A stretch of 64,000 nucleotides of DNA from Candidatus Flexicrinis affinis. Its GTDB lineage: Bacteria > Chloroflexota > Anaerolineae > Aggregatilineales > Phototrophicaceae. The stretch lies in the NCBI GenBank assembly GCA_016716525.1, contig JADJWE010000001.1, forward strand, positions 992,001-1,056,000, read 5' to 3'. Shown in pieces: positions 41,768 to 50,966 of this stretch. Made by a program: the position numbers and the translations under genes. Below the pieces are notes generated by a model that saw only the letters and a program-made list of their open reading frames with translations, was not told where the DNA came from and ran no database searches. Position 1 is the stretch's first letter. Each line of letters starts with the position of its first letter.

Positions 41768-42682
41768 TCAGCCGATGCCGAGCGCGTCGAGGATGCGCGG
41801 CGTGATGTGCGTGAGGTCGCTGTACCCGTCGGCGAAGGCATGGCGCGCAGCCCCGATAACGACCGTCGGGACGGCATTCTCGGTGTGCTTCCCGTGATCG
41901 AGCGCTTCGAAATTGCCGTGGTCGCTGGTAACGATCATTAGCCCTTCGTCGTCGTCCCATGCGTCGAGCGCACCCGACAGCACACGGTCGATGGTCTCGA
42001 TGAGCTTGACGCCATCCTCGAACGGCCCGCGATGGCCGATGATGTCGGTGAACCAGTGGCTGAAGAACGCGAAGTCGTACTTGCGCGAGACCTCGACCAT
42101 GCGCCGGCCAGCGTCCTCGGGGGAATGGGTAGGAGCGTTTGGAAATCCGAGGTACTCGCGCCATGCGCGGGCCGTCCAGTCTTCGCTGAGCGCGTCGCCG
42201 CTGAGAAGATCGTCGGCGGTGTGCAGCGCAAGCCCGGCTGCCCACGCCGCATGTTGGATGCTCGAACGCAGCGTCTTGCCGCGGTTGATATCGTGGTGCA
42301 GGCGGGGCGGGTAAGCGTTGATCAAGTCCGCGCTGCGCCCTGCCTGAAGCACCGTCTTGAACAGGTTGGTCTCTTCAAGCAGTTGACGAGTCGGCGCGTC
42401 CGGCTTCGGCCCGTAGTGATAGCCTAGCCGCTGAGGCACGTTGATGCCGGTCAAGATCGCGGCTTGATTGCTGCCGCTCTGCGGACGGCCCGCGACGCCC
42501 AGCTTGGCGTCGGTCGGGATAAAGGCCGCACGGCCATTGTCTGAACGCACTGCCTCGGTCGTCCATCGTTGACCGGCGCTGAGCGATTCAAGGGTCGGAG
42601 TGTGTGCGGCGATCAGCGGATTGACGGTCGGGTCATCAGTGCCCAGGCCGACGCCGTCGATAAATACGAGCAGGACGTGCAC
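41768..42682 (-). CDS. Alkaline-phosphatase-superfamily metalloenzyme (phosphopentomutase/PGM-like)
   Basis: A 304-residue metalloenzyme of the superfamily that includes cofactor-independent phosphoglycerate mutase, phosphopentomutase and nucleotide pyrophosphatases. The metal and nucleophile motifs are MHVLLVFIDGVGLG (Asp9), GRPQSGSNQAAILTG (nucleophile Ser near 70), HWFTDIIGHRGP (Asp/His), TSDHGNFEALDHGKHTENAVP (metal). It is shorter than phosphoglycerate mutase (about 510 residues) and lacks its large insert. The substrate is not known. It ends a co-directional run with the thioredoxin-like gene, 4 bases after that gene's stop. Confidence 0.83.
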   Translation of the reverse strand: MHVLLVFIDGVGLGTDDPTVNPLIAAHTPTLESLSAGQRWTTEAVRSDNGRAAFIPTDAKLGVAGRPQSGSNQAAILTGINVPQRLGYHYGPKPDAPTRQLLEETNLFKTVLQAGRSADLINAYPPRLHHDINRGKTLRSSIQHAAWAAGLALHTADDLLSGDALSEDWTARAWREYLGFPNAPTHSPEDAGRRMVEVSRKYDFAFFSHWFTDIIGHRGPFEDGVKLIETIDRVLSGALDAWDDDEGLMIVTSDHGNFEALDHGKHTENAVPTVVIGAARHAFADGYSDLTHITPRILDALGIG

Positions 42683-42686
42683 GCCG

Positions 42687-43166
42687 TTAGCCCGCGATCA
42701 ATGCGGCAAGCTGTTCGTTGGACGGCGGCGCATGATCGCGCCAAACTTCGTTCCCTGCGCTATCGATCAGCACGAACTCCGGCGTGAACGAGAATTTGAG
42801 CGCATCGCGAATCTGCTGACCGGTTTCGGAATGAATGTTCACGCGGACGATGTTGTAGTCGTCACCGAACTGCTCGGCGATCTCATCGACCTGCGGCCTG
42901 AAGACAAGGCACACGGTGCAGAAATTCGAGAAGAATTCCACCATCGTCGGTCTTCCGTTGCCAAGCAAGTCGTCCAGCGCCGCGGCGGAATCTACGTCGC
43001 CATCACCGGGCCGGAGCGCGAAAAATGCCCCAACAAATACTACGGCGATCACGACCTCGACCGGAATGATCCAGCGAAGTGCAATACGCCGGCGTAGGAC
43101 CAGATAGGCCAGCGCCATAATGCCAGCGGCGATGAGCGGGAACGAGAATTGATTGAGGACGTTCAT
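42687..43166 (-). CDS. Membrane-anchored thioredoxin-like protein
   Basis: A 159-residue protein with two N-terminal transmembrane helices (about 8-24 and 31-51) and a thioredoxin domain (about 60-158). The redox site is CTVC (Cys83, Cys86) in FFSNFCTVCLVF, with the cis-Pro region in FSFTPEFVLID. The CxxC and an acidic N-cap suggest a membrane-tethered reductase acting outside. It overlaps the MBL hydrolase gene upstream by 4 bases (ATGA). Confidence 0.87.
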   Translation of the reverse strand: MNVLNQFSFPLIAAGIMALAYLVLRRRIALRWIIPVEVVIAVVFVGAFFALRPGDGDVDSAAALDDLLGNGRPTMVEFFSNFCTVCLVFRPQVDEIAEQFGDDYNIVRVNIHSETGQQIRDALKFSFTPEFVLIDSAGNEVWRDHAPPSNEQLAALIAG

Positions 43167-43813
43167 TCGGACGTGAGTTGAAGGTAGGGGTTATACCGGC
43201 GCTCTGCGCCGATGGTCGTCGCATCCCCATGCCCCGGTAAGACCTGTGTATCATCCTCTAGCGACATCAGTTTGTCAAATATAGAGCGAATGAGAGTGTC
43301 ATGGTCTCCGCCGGGTAGATCGGTGCGGCCAATACTGCCTTGAAAGAGCGCATCGCCGCTGAATACGAGGTTCGCATCCGGCCACCAGAACGCGATATGC
43401 CCCGGCGAGTGGCCCGGCGTGAACAACGTCTTGAACGAGATGTTGCCAACGGTGATGGTCTCTTGCTCGTCGGTGAGCAGGCGGTCTGGCACAGCCGCTA
43501 CGGGGAACGGCGTGCCGGTGAAGCGCAGTCCCTGTTCCGGCAGGCTGTTGAGCCAGCGCACGTCATCGGCGTGGATGTAGAACGGTGCGCCGGTCGCCTC
43601 TTTCACCGCCGCGCTGGCAAGCACGTGATCGAAATGACCGTGCGTCGCCAGAATCAACTTGAGCGTGAGATTGTTGTCGGTTAGCGTCTTCAACAGCAGT
43701 TCAGGCTGATCGACCGGGTCGATGAGCACCGTTTCACCGGTTGTGCTGTCCGATACGATGTAACAATTCGTGGCCGCGAGGCCAAGCGTGAGGACGCGGA
43801 CTTCGAAGCTCAT
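43163..43813 (-). CDS. MBL-fold hydrolase (glyoxalase II-like)
   Basis: A 216-residue metallo-beta-lactamase-fold hydrolase. Metal ligands are in ATHGHFDHV (His58, His60, Asp62, His63), TPGHSPGHI (near 134-142), FSGDALF (near 151-157) and LPGHGDATTIG (near 196-206). The GLAATNCYIV opening and short length fit YcbL/glyoxalase II-like thioesterases. It overlaps murJ upstream and the thioredoxin gene downstream by 4 bases each, so the three are translationally coupled. Confidence 0.9.
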   Translation of the reverse strand: MSFEVRVLTLGLAATNCYIVSDSTTGETVLIDPVDQPELLLKTLTDNNLTLKLILATHGHFDHVLASAAVKEATGAPFYIHADDVRWLNSLPEQGLRFTGTPFPVAAVPDRLLTDEQETITVGNISFKTLFTPGHSPGHIAFWWPDANLVFSGDALFQGSIGRTDLPGGDHDTLIRSIFDKLMSLEDDTQVLPGHGDATTIGAERRYNPYLQLTSE

Positions 43814-45444
43814 GGGGCCAATGCCTCGACCGCAGCTTCACGGCGGCGCAGCACGACATCGACAAGCACGCGAAGCTCACGGATTCGCAAGATGATCGCC
43901 ATTCCGACGAACACGGCAGTACCGATCGCCGCGTTGGCCGCCACCTGAACGATCGTCCAAAGCAGCCCGCCCGGCAGGCCGAGCGCATCCCAAGCGGCGT
44001 TGAACGCAAAGATGACCACGCCCATCACCAGCGACGCAATTGTCACACGAACCAGCGTACGGGCAAGTGCGTCGCCTTCGATACCGGCCCAGCGGCGTCG
44101 CAAGATGAAGACCAAGATCCCGACCTCCGCCATCACGCCAAGCGAATTGGCGAGCGCCAATCCACCGACGAATCCGCGGTCGCTACCTTCTACTGTCGGG
44201 TCGATCGACAGCACGCCGCTCAATGCGAAAGAACCCACAAGGTTGATTGTCGCACCGACGAGCGCGGCGACAAACGGCGTGAACGTGTCCTTATCGGCGT
44301 AGAAGCTGCGTGCAACCACCTCCAAGACCGAATGTACGATCAGGCCGAGGCTGAAGCACACCAGCGTGCTGTAGACGAGCGCCGACGCCGATGAGTCGAA
44401 CGCGCCGCGTTCTAGGAGTGAGATCAACGGTTGACCGGACACGACCAGCGCGACGGACGCCGGGATCGTCCCGATCAAGATGAACCGCACCGCGCCGGAC
44501 ATCGCCGACCGTTTGCCGTCGAGATTGCCGAGTTCGCTGAAGGCTGCCAGCGTTGGAAAGACCACGACGCCCATTGCGGTCCCAATCAACGTCTGCGGAA
44601 TCTGCATCAGACGCCAACCCCAGTCGAGCGCGGCGACCGACCCCGTGCCCAGTCTCGACGCGATGTTGTTCATCACGAGGAAGTTCAGGCTGAATACGCC
44701 CAAACCGCCGATGCGCGGAATCATCAGCCGGATGATGCGCCACAACTGCGGGTCGCGCAGGCCAAGGCTGGGTGACCAGCGTGCTTTGAAGTGGATCAAG
44801 CCCGGCACTTGAATAACGAGGTGCATCGCAGCGCCCAGCACAGCGCCCATCGCAATTCCGTTCACGCCGAACGGCCCAAGGAGCACAATGACGCCGAACA
44901 GAATGCCGACGTCGAACATGATCGGTGCAAGGGCAGGCAGGAAGAAATGATTGTGGCTCTGCAAGATGCCCATGACGATGCCGCTGACCGAGAAGATCAG
45001 GGTGCTCACGAGCAAGAGACGCATCAGCTCGACGGTTTGCACTTGCGTTTCCGCGTCGAACCCCGGCGCAACAACCGACGACACCAACTGGGGTGCGAAC
45101 ACGAATACGATCGCGCTGACGACCAGCGTCACGGAGAAAATGAAGTTGATGACGTGGCTGGCGGTTCGCCATGCGTCGTCGCGCTTACCTTCGGCCAGCA
45201 TACCGCTGAACACCGGCAGAAACGCGGTCGCCAGCGCGCCGCCGGAGATGAGCGTGAAGATCAGCTCCGGAATGCGGTTCGCGGCGACATAAGCGTCCCA
45301 CTCACTGCCAAGACCGAACGCGTTCGCGATGACCACCGTTTGCAGCAGGCTGATGGCCTTCGCGACGGCGAAACTCACCATCACGACGGCCGTGGATCGC
45401 GCGATGCGGCGCGTCTGCTGATCGCGCGTCTCGGTTTGTGCCAT
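43810..45444 (-). CDS. murJ: Lipid II flippase MurJ
   Basis: A 544-residue MOP-superfamily membrane protein with about 14 helices, which flips lipid II for peptidoglycan synthesis. Visible family features are ARSTAVVMVSFAVAKAISLLQTVVIANAFGLGSEWDAYVAANRIPE at the start, LISGGALATAFLPVFS, the VLGAAMHLVIQVPGL segment and the later TLIGTAMGVVVFPTLAAFSEL. The start is the ATG giving MAQTETRDQQ; the open frame upstream is not conserved. It begins one base after the stop of the C39 peptidase gene. Confidence 0.95.
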   Translation of the reverse strand: MAQTETRDQQTRRIARSTAVVMVSFAVAKAISLLQTVVIANAFGLGSEWDAYVAANRIPELIFTLISGGALATAFLPVFSGMLAEGKRDDAWRTASHVINFIFSVTLVVSAIVFVFAPQLVSSVVAPGFDAETQVQTVELMRLLLVSTLIFSVSGIVMGILQSHNHFFLPALAPIMFDVGILFGVIVLLGPFGVNGIAMGAVLGAAMHLVIQVPGLIHFKARWSPSLGLRDPQLWRIIRLMIPRIGGLGVFSLNFLVMNNIASRLGTGSVAALDWGWRLMQIPQTLIGTAMGVVVFPTLAAFSELGNLDGKRSAMSGAVRFILIGTIPASVALVVSGQPLISLLERGAFDSSASALVYSTLVCFSLGLIVHSVLEVVARSFYADKDTFTPFVAALVGATINLVGSFALSGVLSIDPTVEGSDRGFVGGLALANSLGVMAEVGILVFILRRRWAGIEGDALARTLVRVTIASLVMGVVIFAFNAAWDALGLPGGLLWTIVQVAANAAIGTAVFVGMAIILRIRELRVLVDVVLRRREAAVEALAP

Positions 45445-45445
45445 G

Positions 45446-47020
45446 CTACGAGCCTGCCCCGTTGAGTGCGGATTGTGCCTGTTCGTAACGCGGGTTGCGG
45501 CGCAGCGCCGAGCGATAAGCGCTTTGGGCGCCAGCATTGTTGCCCAACGCTTCCAGCGCACGGCCTTGCCAGTAGTATGTCTCTTCGACGTACTCGGCAC
45601 CGCTGGCGAGGTTCGCGTCGACGAGACTCAGGACTTCGTTGTAGCGCTGCGCGCCATAATACGCCTCGAACGGGCCGAACTGGTACCATGTCATGCGCCA
45701 CGGCACACCAGCGACTCGCGCGCGGTCGAACGCCGATGCCGCGCGCTCGTATTCGCCGAGCATCACAAGGCTGCTGCCAAGATTGAACCAAGCGTGGCCG
45801 TCGGTGTTGTCCGCAGTGGCTTCGGCCGTTGCCTGCTCCAGCGCGATCTGGGCGGCCATGCGTTCGTCGGCGTGGTCGCCGAGCAGACGATTGATCAGGT
45901 CGGCGCGCTGCGGCTCGTACAGCACGACGAACGTGCGGTTGAAGTGCTTCCAATCTGCGTCCATCTGGGCATAGCCTTCGACGGTGTTTTCGCCGAGGAA
46001 GCTGTCCATGATGAGGAATTGTCCCTGATTGTCGTCGTAGCCGACAAGCGTGCGATAGTGGCCGAGCCAGTCGTAGCCCTCAAATCGAGCGCCAGTCTCC
46101 ACCACAACCGGGAAGTTGTTGGCGAGCAGCGACTTCATCAATTGCACCGTGCCGCCGACGCGGGTGAGGGCATCGAGGTTGCTTTGCTCCTCGACAAACG
46201 CGACCAGTTCTTGAGGCGATACATTCTTGTCCTCGCGTCCGCCCGGCTTGAGGAAGGTTGCGGCGAACGCTTGATCTTGCGTCCAGCCATAGTAGCTGAG
46301 CGCCATTGTGATGTTCGCAGGGCCGCAGTTGTTCCACGTCTGCTCTTGATAGTTGAAGCCCGAGAGCTGCACGGTTCGCGGCAAGATGGTGTCGTTCGAG
46401 ACCTGTACCGGCTCGGGAGTTGGCACAGTCGCGGCCGCCTGTGTGTCATCGGCTGGCGCAGCGGCCTCGGTTGTGGGTTCGGAGCTCGGCTGTTCGGTGG
46501 GCGCTGGCGTCGGTTCGATCGTCGGTGCGTTCGTGGGTTGTTCCGTCGCAACGGGTTGCGTCGGCTCGACCGTGGGAGCTCCTTCGGTGGGACTCGAAAG
46601 GCTCAGGCCGCTGAGCAAGTCCTCAGGCGAGACATCACCCCCGCTGGCTTCTGGTGTTGGCAGCGTATCGTCCGGGCCGGGGCGCGGCGGCAAGAACGCC
46701 TGCATAAACGGAAGCGCTTCCATGATTCGCTCCTGCTGTGCGGGCTCGAGCACGAAGCGAAACGCGGCAATCGCGCCGCCGATGCCCAGCATGCCGAGCA
46801 CAAACATGCCGATCACACCCCATAACAGCCAGCGGGGCGGCCCTGCCGGCGCGGGTGAAAGAGGCGGATATGGGGACGCCTTCGCGCGTGGCCCCGGCTG
46901 TTCTGTCAGCGGGACCTGGCCCGCAGGCTGCTCGGTGGGCTGCGGAGGCTGGACAATTGGATCAGACGGCCGATATGCGGGCCGTGGCTTGGTATCTTCT
47001 ATCTCGGTGTTATCGTTCAT
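45446..47020 (-). CDS. C39-like cysteine peptidase with TPR repeats
   Basis: A 524-residue protein with a cytoplasmic Pro-rich N-terminus, one transmembrane helix (64-90), a Thr/Pro/Glu-rich linker (110-210) and a papain-like C39_2 peptidase domain. The catalytic set is Cys232 in NNCGPANITMAL, His321 in GHYRTLVGYD and Asp339 in LIMDSFLG. A TPR region (about 380-520, with AWFNLGSSLVMLGEYERAASAFDRA and YYWQGRALEALGNNAGAQSAYRSALRRNP) follows. It probably works outside the membrane on peptides or wall-linked substrates. It is the first gene of the C39 / murJ / MBL / thioredoxin unit. The chosen ATG is the last before the conserved part; the ribosome site is weak. Confidence 0.87.
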   Translation of the reverse strand: MNDNTEIEDTKPRPAYRPSDPIVQPPQPTEQPAGQVPLTEQPGPRAKASPYPPLSPAPAGPPRWLLWGVIGMFVLGMLGIGGAIAAFRFVLEPAQQERIMEALPFMQAFLPPRPGPDDTLPTPEASGGDVSPEDLLSGLSLSSPTEGAPTVEPTQPVATEQPTNAPTIEPTPAPTEQPSSEPTTEAAAPADDTQAAATVPTPEPVQVSNDTILPRTVQLSGFNYQEQTWNNCGPANITMALSYYGWTQDQAFAATFLKPGGREDKNVSPQELVAFVEEQSNLDALTRVGGTVQLMKSLLANNFPVVVETGARFEGYDWLGHYRTLVGYDDNQGQFLIMDSFLGENTVEGYAQMDADWKHFNRTFVVLYEPQRADLINRLLGDHADERMAAQIALEQATAEATADNTDGHAWFNLGSSLVMLGEYERAASAFDRARVAGVPWRMTWYQFGPFEAYYGAQRYNEVLSLVDANLASGAEYVEETYYWQGRALEALGNNAGAQSAYRSALRRNPRYEQAQSALNGAGS

Positions 47021-47231
47021 GGGTCGTCGGTACTCTCGGCTTACCGTCGGTCGAGTATACACGGGGCATTCAAACGCCGGTACGGTGATCCTACCGCGTT
47101 TCCCTCATCTACCGCGTCCGCCTGCCCGCTGACTTGCCGGCGCATAGCCGACGTCAGCCGCGCCTGACGGTAGGCGCTCCCGAGGCGGGCTGATAGAATG
47201 GCTCCGCTCTGTTGGATGAGACCGTCGCCGC

Positions 47232-48317
47232 ATGCGCAAATACCGCAACCAGATCATCGTCGGCCTGCTGATCTCGCTGGCGCTGTATATCGCCGTGTTG
47301 ATCGTGTTCGACAGTCAGGGACAGTTCACGGTAGGCGTCGTTCAGGCGCTCGAAGGCTTTCCGTGGATCGCGCTGCTGTGGATTGCACTGGCACAGACCG
47401 GGACTTTCGTCTTCCGTTTTTTCACGTGGCAGTACTACATGGGCGTAGTCGGCGCGCGGGATCGGATGAGCCTACTCGATAGCGCCGTCATTTTCGTCGT
47501 CGGGTTCGTGCTGGTCGTCAGCCCCGGTAAAGCCGCCGAACTGCTCAAGGCCGTACTGGTCAAGGTCAAGTCAGGGGTGCCGACGGCGCGCACCGTGCCT
47601 GTGGTGGTTGCGGAGCGGGTAGTCGACGGTATCAGCGTCATCATTCTGCTAGCGGTCGCTATGTTTGCGGCCGAAGAACAACTACAGCTTGGCGACTATC
47701 GAGACTTCAGCCGTGCGATCGTGTTTTCGTCTGCCGGGCTGATTATTTTCGGGCTGTTGGCCGTTCAGGTGCGTCCGCTGGGCGAATTAATCTTGTGGAT
47801 CATTGACCGTCTCCCGCTAATCCGTCGGGCCAGTCACTGGTTTCGCGAGCTATATGAAAGCAGTCGGACGGTATTCAGCCTTCGTCATGTGTCGATCACG
47901 ATGTTGTTCGGTGTTGGCGTTTATGCGTTCACTGCGCTGGCGTTCGTCCTGATCCTCGTCGCGTTCGGCCTTCCTCTGACGCTGACGCTGGTGCTCCAAG
48001 CGACGTTCATCGTCGGTGTATCGACGGCCATCGGCGCGCTGAGCTTCGTGCCGAACGGCGCAGGCGTGACCGAGATATCGCAGGCTGCGATGTTGATGGC
48101 GATCGTCGCGCCGCAGAACCCGGAACTCACCGTCGGCGTTGCCGCGGCGGCCGCGCTGCTGGAGGGATTCTTCCACAAGTGGTACCGTGTGCTGGTCGGG
48201 CTCGGGACGGCGTTCGTGTTCCGACAGCGCCTGTTCTCGCCCGCCGTCGAGCGCGAACTGGAGCTTGCCCAGTCGCACGGAACACACGCCGATCAGTCGC
48301 CGTCCGCGGCGTCCTGA
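47232..48317 (+). CDS. Lysylphosphatidylglycerol synthase TM-region (flippase-like) protein
   Basis: A 361-residue integral membrane protein of the UPF0104/LPG_synthase_TM family with about eight helices. Recognisable elements are FRFFTWQYYMGVVGA near 65, the conserved VVSPGKAAELLKAVLVK near 95-111, VVVAERVVDGISVIIL near 130, and GALSFVPNGAGVTEISQAAML near 268-288. Relatives act as lipid or isoprenoid-glycan flippases, but this one lacks the soluble MprF aminoacyltransferase part. It is divergent from the C39 gene and overlaps the convergent PBP-like gene by 25 bases. Confidence 0.88.
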   Translation: MRKYRNQIIVGLLISLALYIAVLIVFDSQGQFTVGVVQALEGFPWIALLWIALAQTGTFVFRFFTWQYYMGVVGARDRMSLLDSAVIFVVGFVLVVSPGKAAELLKAVLVKVKSGVPTARTVPVVVAERVVDGISVIILLAVAMFAAEEQLQLGDYRDFSRAIVFSSAGLIIFGLLAVQVRPLGELILWIIDRLPLIRRASHWFRELYESSRTVFSLRHVSITMLFGVGVYAFTALAFVLILVAFGLPLTLTLVLQATFIVGVSTAIGALSFVPNGAGVTEISQAAMLMAIVAPQNPELTVGVAAAAALLEGFFHKWYRVLVGLGTAFVFRQRLFSPAVERELELAQSHGTHADQSPSAAS

Positions 48318-49663
48318 ACCGCGCACATAAGCGCCGCGGCGCGCGCAACCAGATCGTCTTCCGCCTCTGGCGCCTGTTCGATGACCAACGCTAGTGCCCG
48401 CGTTTGTCCGTCACCGGTCGTAAACGACGCCACGACCGAGCGCACCAGACTGTCACCCTGCGTGTCCGACGAGATGTAGAGCGCAGGGTCCTGCAAGGTA
48501 CACGGAGGATCCACACGATCTAGCGCGGCGGTGCCTGTTCGTCGCAACACACTGGCTAGCCCGCGGGCAATTGTCGAGGTCACCACTGCCCGCGAGGCCT
48601 CCGCAGGCAGTACCGCCACGAACTCCGTTTCACCCGGCGCGCGCGTGCCTAGAAGCAATGACGGCACTGGCGCGTTGCCATCGTTTTCAAGCGTCGCGAT
48701 CATCACGGCAAGTTCAAGCGGCGACCGAAGGGGCGCTGCGTCCGAGTCGGTCGCATCCGGCTGAGCAGTGGTCGGGATCGGGGCGGCGTCGAAGCCAGGA
48801 AGGCTTGTACGTGTGTCGAGACCGAATAGCTCGCGCACTTCGCTCATGCGCGCAGCCCCGACCTGTTCCGCGATCCAGTCGACAAACCCGGGACAGGCCT
48901 CCACAAATGCGTCTGCGACTGTTATGAGGGGCGTGTCTGCTCGGCCACAGCCTAACGCGGCCCGTTCGACGGTCTCGTCGCGCAGGCGGCCATCCACCAT
49001 CCACGCGGCCAGCGCGGCGACACGCTCGGCGATCGACGAGGGATACGCGCCCTGTACCGCTCGGTTCACAAACGGGTTTTCAGGGGATCTGATCAACTGC
49101 GCCCACTCAAGGTCGAGAGTGACCGGGGCCACGCTCGGCTGGCTGACCATGGCCAACAGCCCGCCTGTCCTCGGATCAAGGACAATTGCGCCGCCCGGAT
49201 CATCGGCAAGCGCCTGCCACGCCGCACGCTGCACCGTGTCGTCTACCGATAGCTGGATGTCGCTGCCGATACGCGGGTAATGCAGCAGGTTGTAATGCAC
49301 CTCGGCCTCGAACGCGCCGTACAGGTCCGTGCCGGTCAGCAGCGCGTCGAATGCATTCTCGACCCCGCTCGTGCCGTACTGGAGGCTCGAGTACCCGACA
49401 AGGGCGTATAGGTCGGGCGTGATCACGGTGCGTGTAACTCGACCGTCCTCGTCGATGATAGACGCCGTCAATATGTCGCCGTCGCGATCGAACACCGTGC
49501 CGCGCACGATGCGTGCCGCTTCGTCGCGGAGCCGATAGTTGTACGATCCTTGCAGGACGGTCTCTGGGCCGGCGATCGCCCAGTAGCTGGTGGCGAGGAG
49601 CACCGCGGCAAAGGCCAGCGCAAGCGCGATGAACAACCGCTGCAGCGACGTGTCAAACCGCAT
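48293..49663 (-). CDS. PbpA-like penicillin-binding protein, catalytic motifs lost
   Basis: A 456-residue class B PBP-like protein, aligned by eye with actinobacterial PbpA: one N-terminal helix (9-30), the dimerisation/pedestal module (VGYSSLQYGTSGVENAFDALLTG at 89-111, matching PbpA's GFYSLRYSSTALE), and a transpeptidase fold (about 155-456; VQRAAWQALADDPGGAIVLDPRTGGLLAMVS). The SxxK motif (YPPGSTFK in relatives) reads YPSSIAER, so Ser is Ile211 and Lys is Arg214. SxN reads ACP (256-258) and KTG reads RTG (375-377). It should not form a penicilloyl enzyme. The start has GAGGA upstream; it overlaps ftsW/rodA by 11 bases. Confidence 0.85.
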   Translation of the reverse strand: MRFDTSLQRLFIALALAFAAVLLATSYWAIAGPETVLQGSYNYRLRDEAARIVRGTVFDRDGDILTASIIDEDGRVTRTVITPDLYALVGYSSLQYGTSGVENAFDALLTGTDLYGAFEAEVHYNLLHYPRIGSDIQLSVDDTVQRAAWQALADDPGGAIVLDPRTGGLLAMVSQPSVAPVTLDLEWAQLIRSPENPFVNRAVQGAYPSSIAERVAALAAWMVDGRLRDETVERAALGCGRADTPLITVADAFVEACPGFVDWIAEQVGAARMSEVRELFGLDTRTSLPGFDAAPIPTTAQPDATDSDAAPLRSPLELAVMIATLENDGNAPVPSLLLGTRAPGETEFVAVLPAEASRAVVTSTIARGLASVLRRTGTAALDRVDPPCTLQDPALYISSDTQGDSLVRSVVASFTTGDGQTRALALVIEQAPEAEDDLVARAAALMCAVQDAADGD

Positions 49664-50957
49664 AAGGATCCTCGGCGGACAGCCGGAGCAGCACCCCGAC
49701 CATGACAAAGGACACCAGCAGCGAACTGCCGCCGTAGCTTACGAACGGCAATGTGACCCCGGTCAATGGGATCAGGCGCATCACGCCACCCAGAATGAGC
49801 AGGCTTTGCACGCCGATCACGAGCGTTAGGCCCGTTGAAAGCAGTGCCGAGAAGGGCCGATCGGTCAGGCGGATGCCCACACGGAGACCTCGCGCAACAA
49901 GCACCAGCAGCATCAATACGACGAACGCCGCCCCGAGCAGCCCCCATTCTTCAGCCACTGCCGCGTAGACCGCGTCTGAGTGTACGACAGGCACATAGGC
50001 GGGCGAACCCTGTCCAATGCCTTGTCCGAACGCCCCGCCGGCAGACACGGCGATCAAACTCTGAACGATCTGATATGCGCTGCCTTCCGCCTGCGACCAC
50101 GGGTCGATCCAAATGTCGACGCGCTGCGTGACAACGGCGAACGTGTTGTATGCAAGGATTCCTGCTGCGACGATCAGGACCGTGCCGGCAGCCAACACCA
50201 TCAGCCGTCCGCTCGCGGCATAGAGCAGCAGCAGAAACACCAGAAAGAACACGAGCGCCGCCCCGAGGTCGCGCTGCCAGATCAGCACCAGCAGACAGAT
50301 TCCCCACATCAGCAGCACAGGCCCGATCAGGCGCGGCGAAAGGAATCCGCCTTCGAGTGCCCGGTTTGCGCGCGCGCTCGAGAGCAGCGGAAACTGCTCG
50401 GCGAGGTAGCTAGCGAGAAAGGCGACCAGCACGATCTTGAGGATTTCGGCTGGCTGGAAATACAGTCCAAATGCCCCTAGCCACAGCGTCGGCGCGCCCG
50501 GTTGACCCGACGGATTCACGCCGAATAGAAAAGACGCGAGCAGCAGGCCCAGCCCGCCGAAAAACAGCAGATAACGGAAGTCGCGCAGCAGGCGCAGCAC
50601 TGTCGGCCATGCCGCCGAAAACACGAGCGCTGCCGTACTAATCAACAGCCAAGCCGCTTGCCGATCAGCGAACACTGGGGTCAATCGGTCGATGACGGCG
50701 ATGCCGAAGCCGCTGAGCATCATGACCAGTGGGAATAGGAGCGGGTCGCGGTTAGGCAAGCGGCGCTCAAGCACGATGTGTCCACCAGCCGCCGCGGCGA
50801 TCCACACAAGGATCGGAAGCCAACCCTGCGGGCCGGCTTCGCGCAAGATATTCAGCGCGGCGATGTTGACAGCCACGAACAGGCCGGCAACCACCAGCAG
50901 GACGCGCTCGGCGACAGCCTCGTGCCGGCTGGGATTCAGCGACCGTTGGCTCGACAC
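49653..50957 (-). CDS. FtsW/RodA/SpoVE-family glycan polymerase
   Basis: A 434-residue SEDS protein with about ten transmembrane helices, a peptidoglycan glycosyltransferase that works with a class B PBP. Family features are LLFFGGLGLLLASFLFGVNPSG, LYFQPAEILKIVLVAFLASYLAEQ (the conserved loop of the active site), WQRDLGAALVFFLVFLLLLYAASG and GLTLVIGVQSLLILGGVMRLIPLTGVTLPFVSYGGSSLLVSF. The Asp of QRDLG and PFVSYGGSS are the most diagnostic parts. RodA versus FtsW cannot be settled by sequence alone; the PbpA-like neighbour and Fha genes suggest the RodA side. Confidence 0.93.
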   Translation of the reverse strand: MSSQRSLNPSRHEAVAERVLLVVAGLFVAVNIAALNILREAGPQGWLPILVWIAAAAGGHIVLERRLPNRDPLLFPLVMMLSGFGIAVIDRLTPVFADRQAAWLLISTAALVFSAAWPTVLRLLRDFRYLLFFGGLGLLLASFLFGVNPSGQPGAPTLWLGAFGLYFQPAEILKIVLVAFLASYLAEQFPLLSSARANRALEGGFLSPRLIGPVLLMWGICLLVLIWQRDLGAALVFFLVFLLLLYAASGRLMVLAAGTVLIVAAGILAYNTFAVVTQRVDIWIDPWSQAEGSAYQIVQSLIAVSAGGAFGQGIGQGSPAYVPVVHSDAVYAAVAEEWGLLGAAFVVLMLLVLVARGLRVGIRLTDRPFSALLSTGLTLVIGVQSLLILGGVMRLIPLTGVTLPFVSYGGSSLLVSFVMVGVLLRLSAEDPYAV

Positions 50958-50966
50958 GGCGGTACC

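Noticed and set aside
45443..46825. A 460-codon plus-strand frame opposite the C39 peptidase
   Set aside because: An antisense shadow; the minus-strand gene has the catalytic set and TPR repeats.
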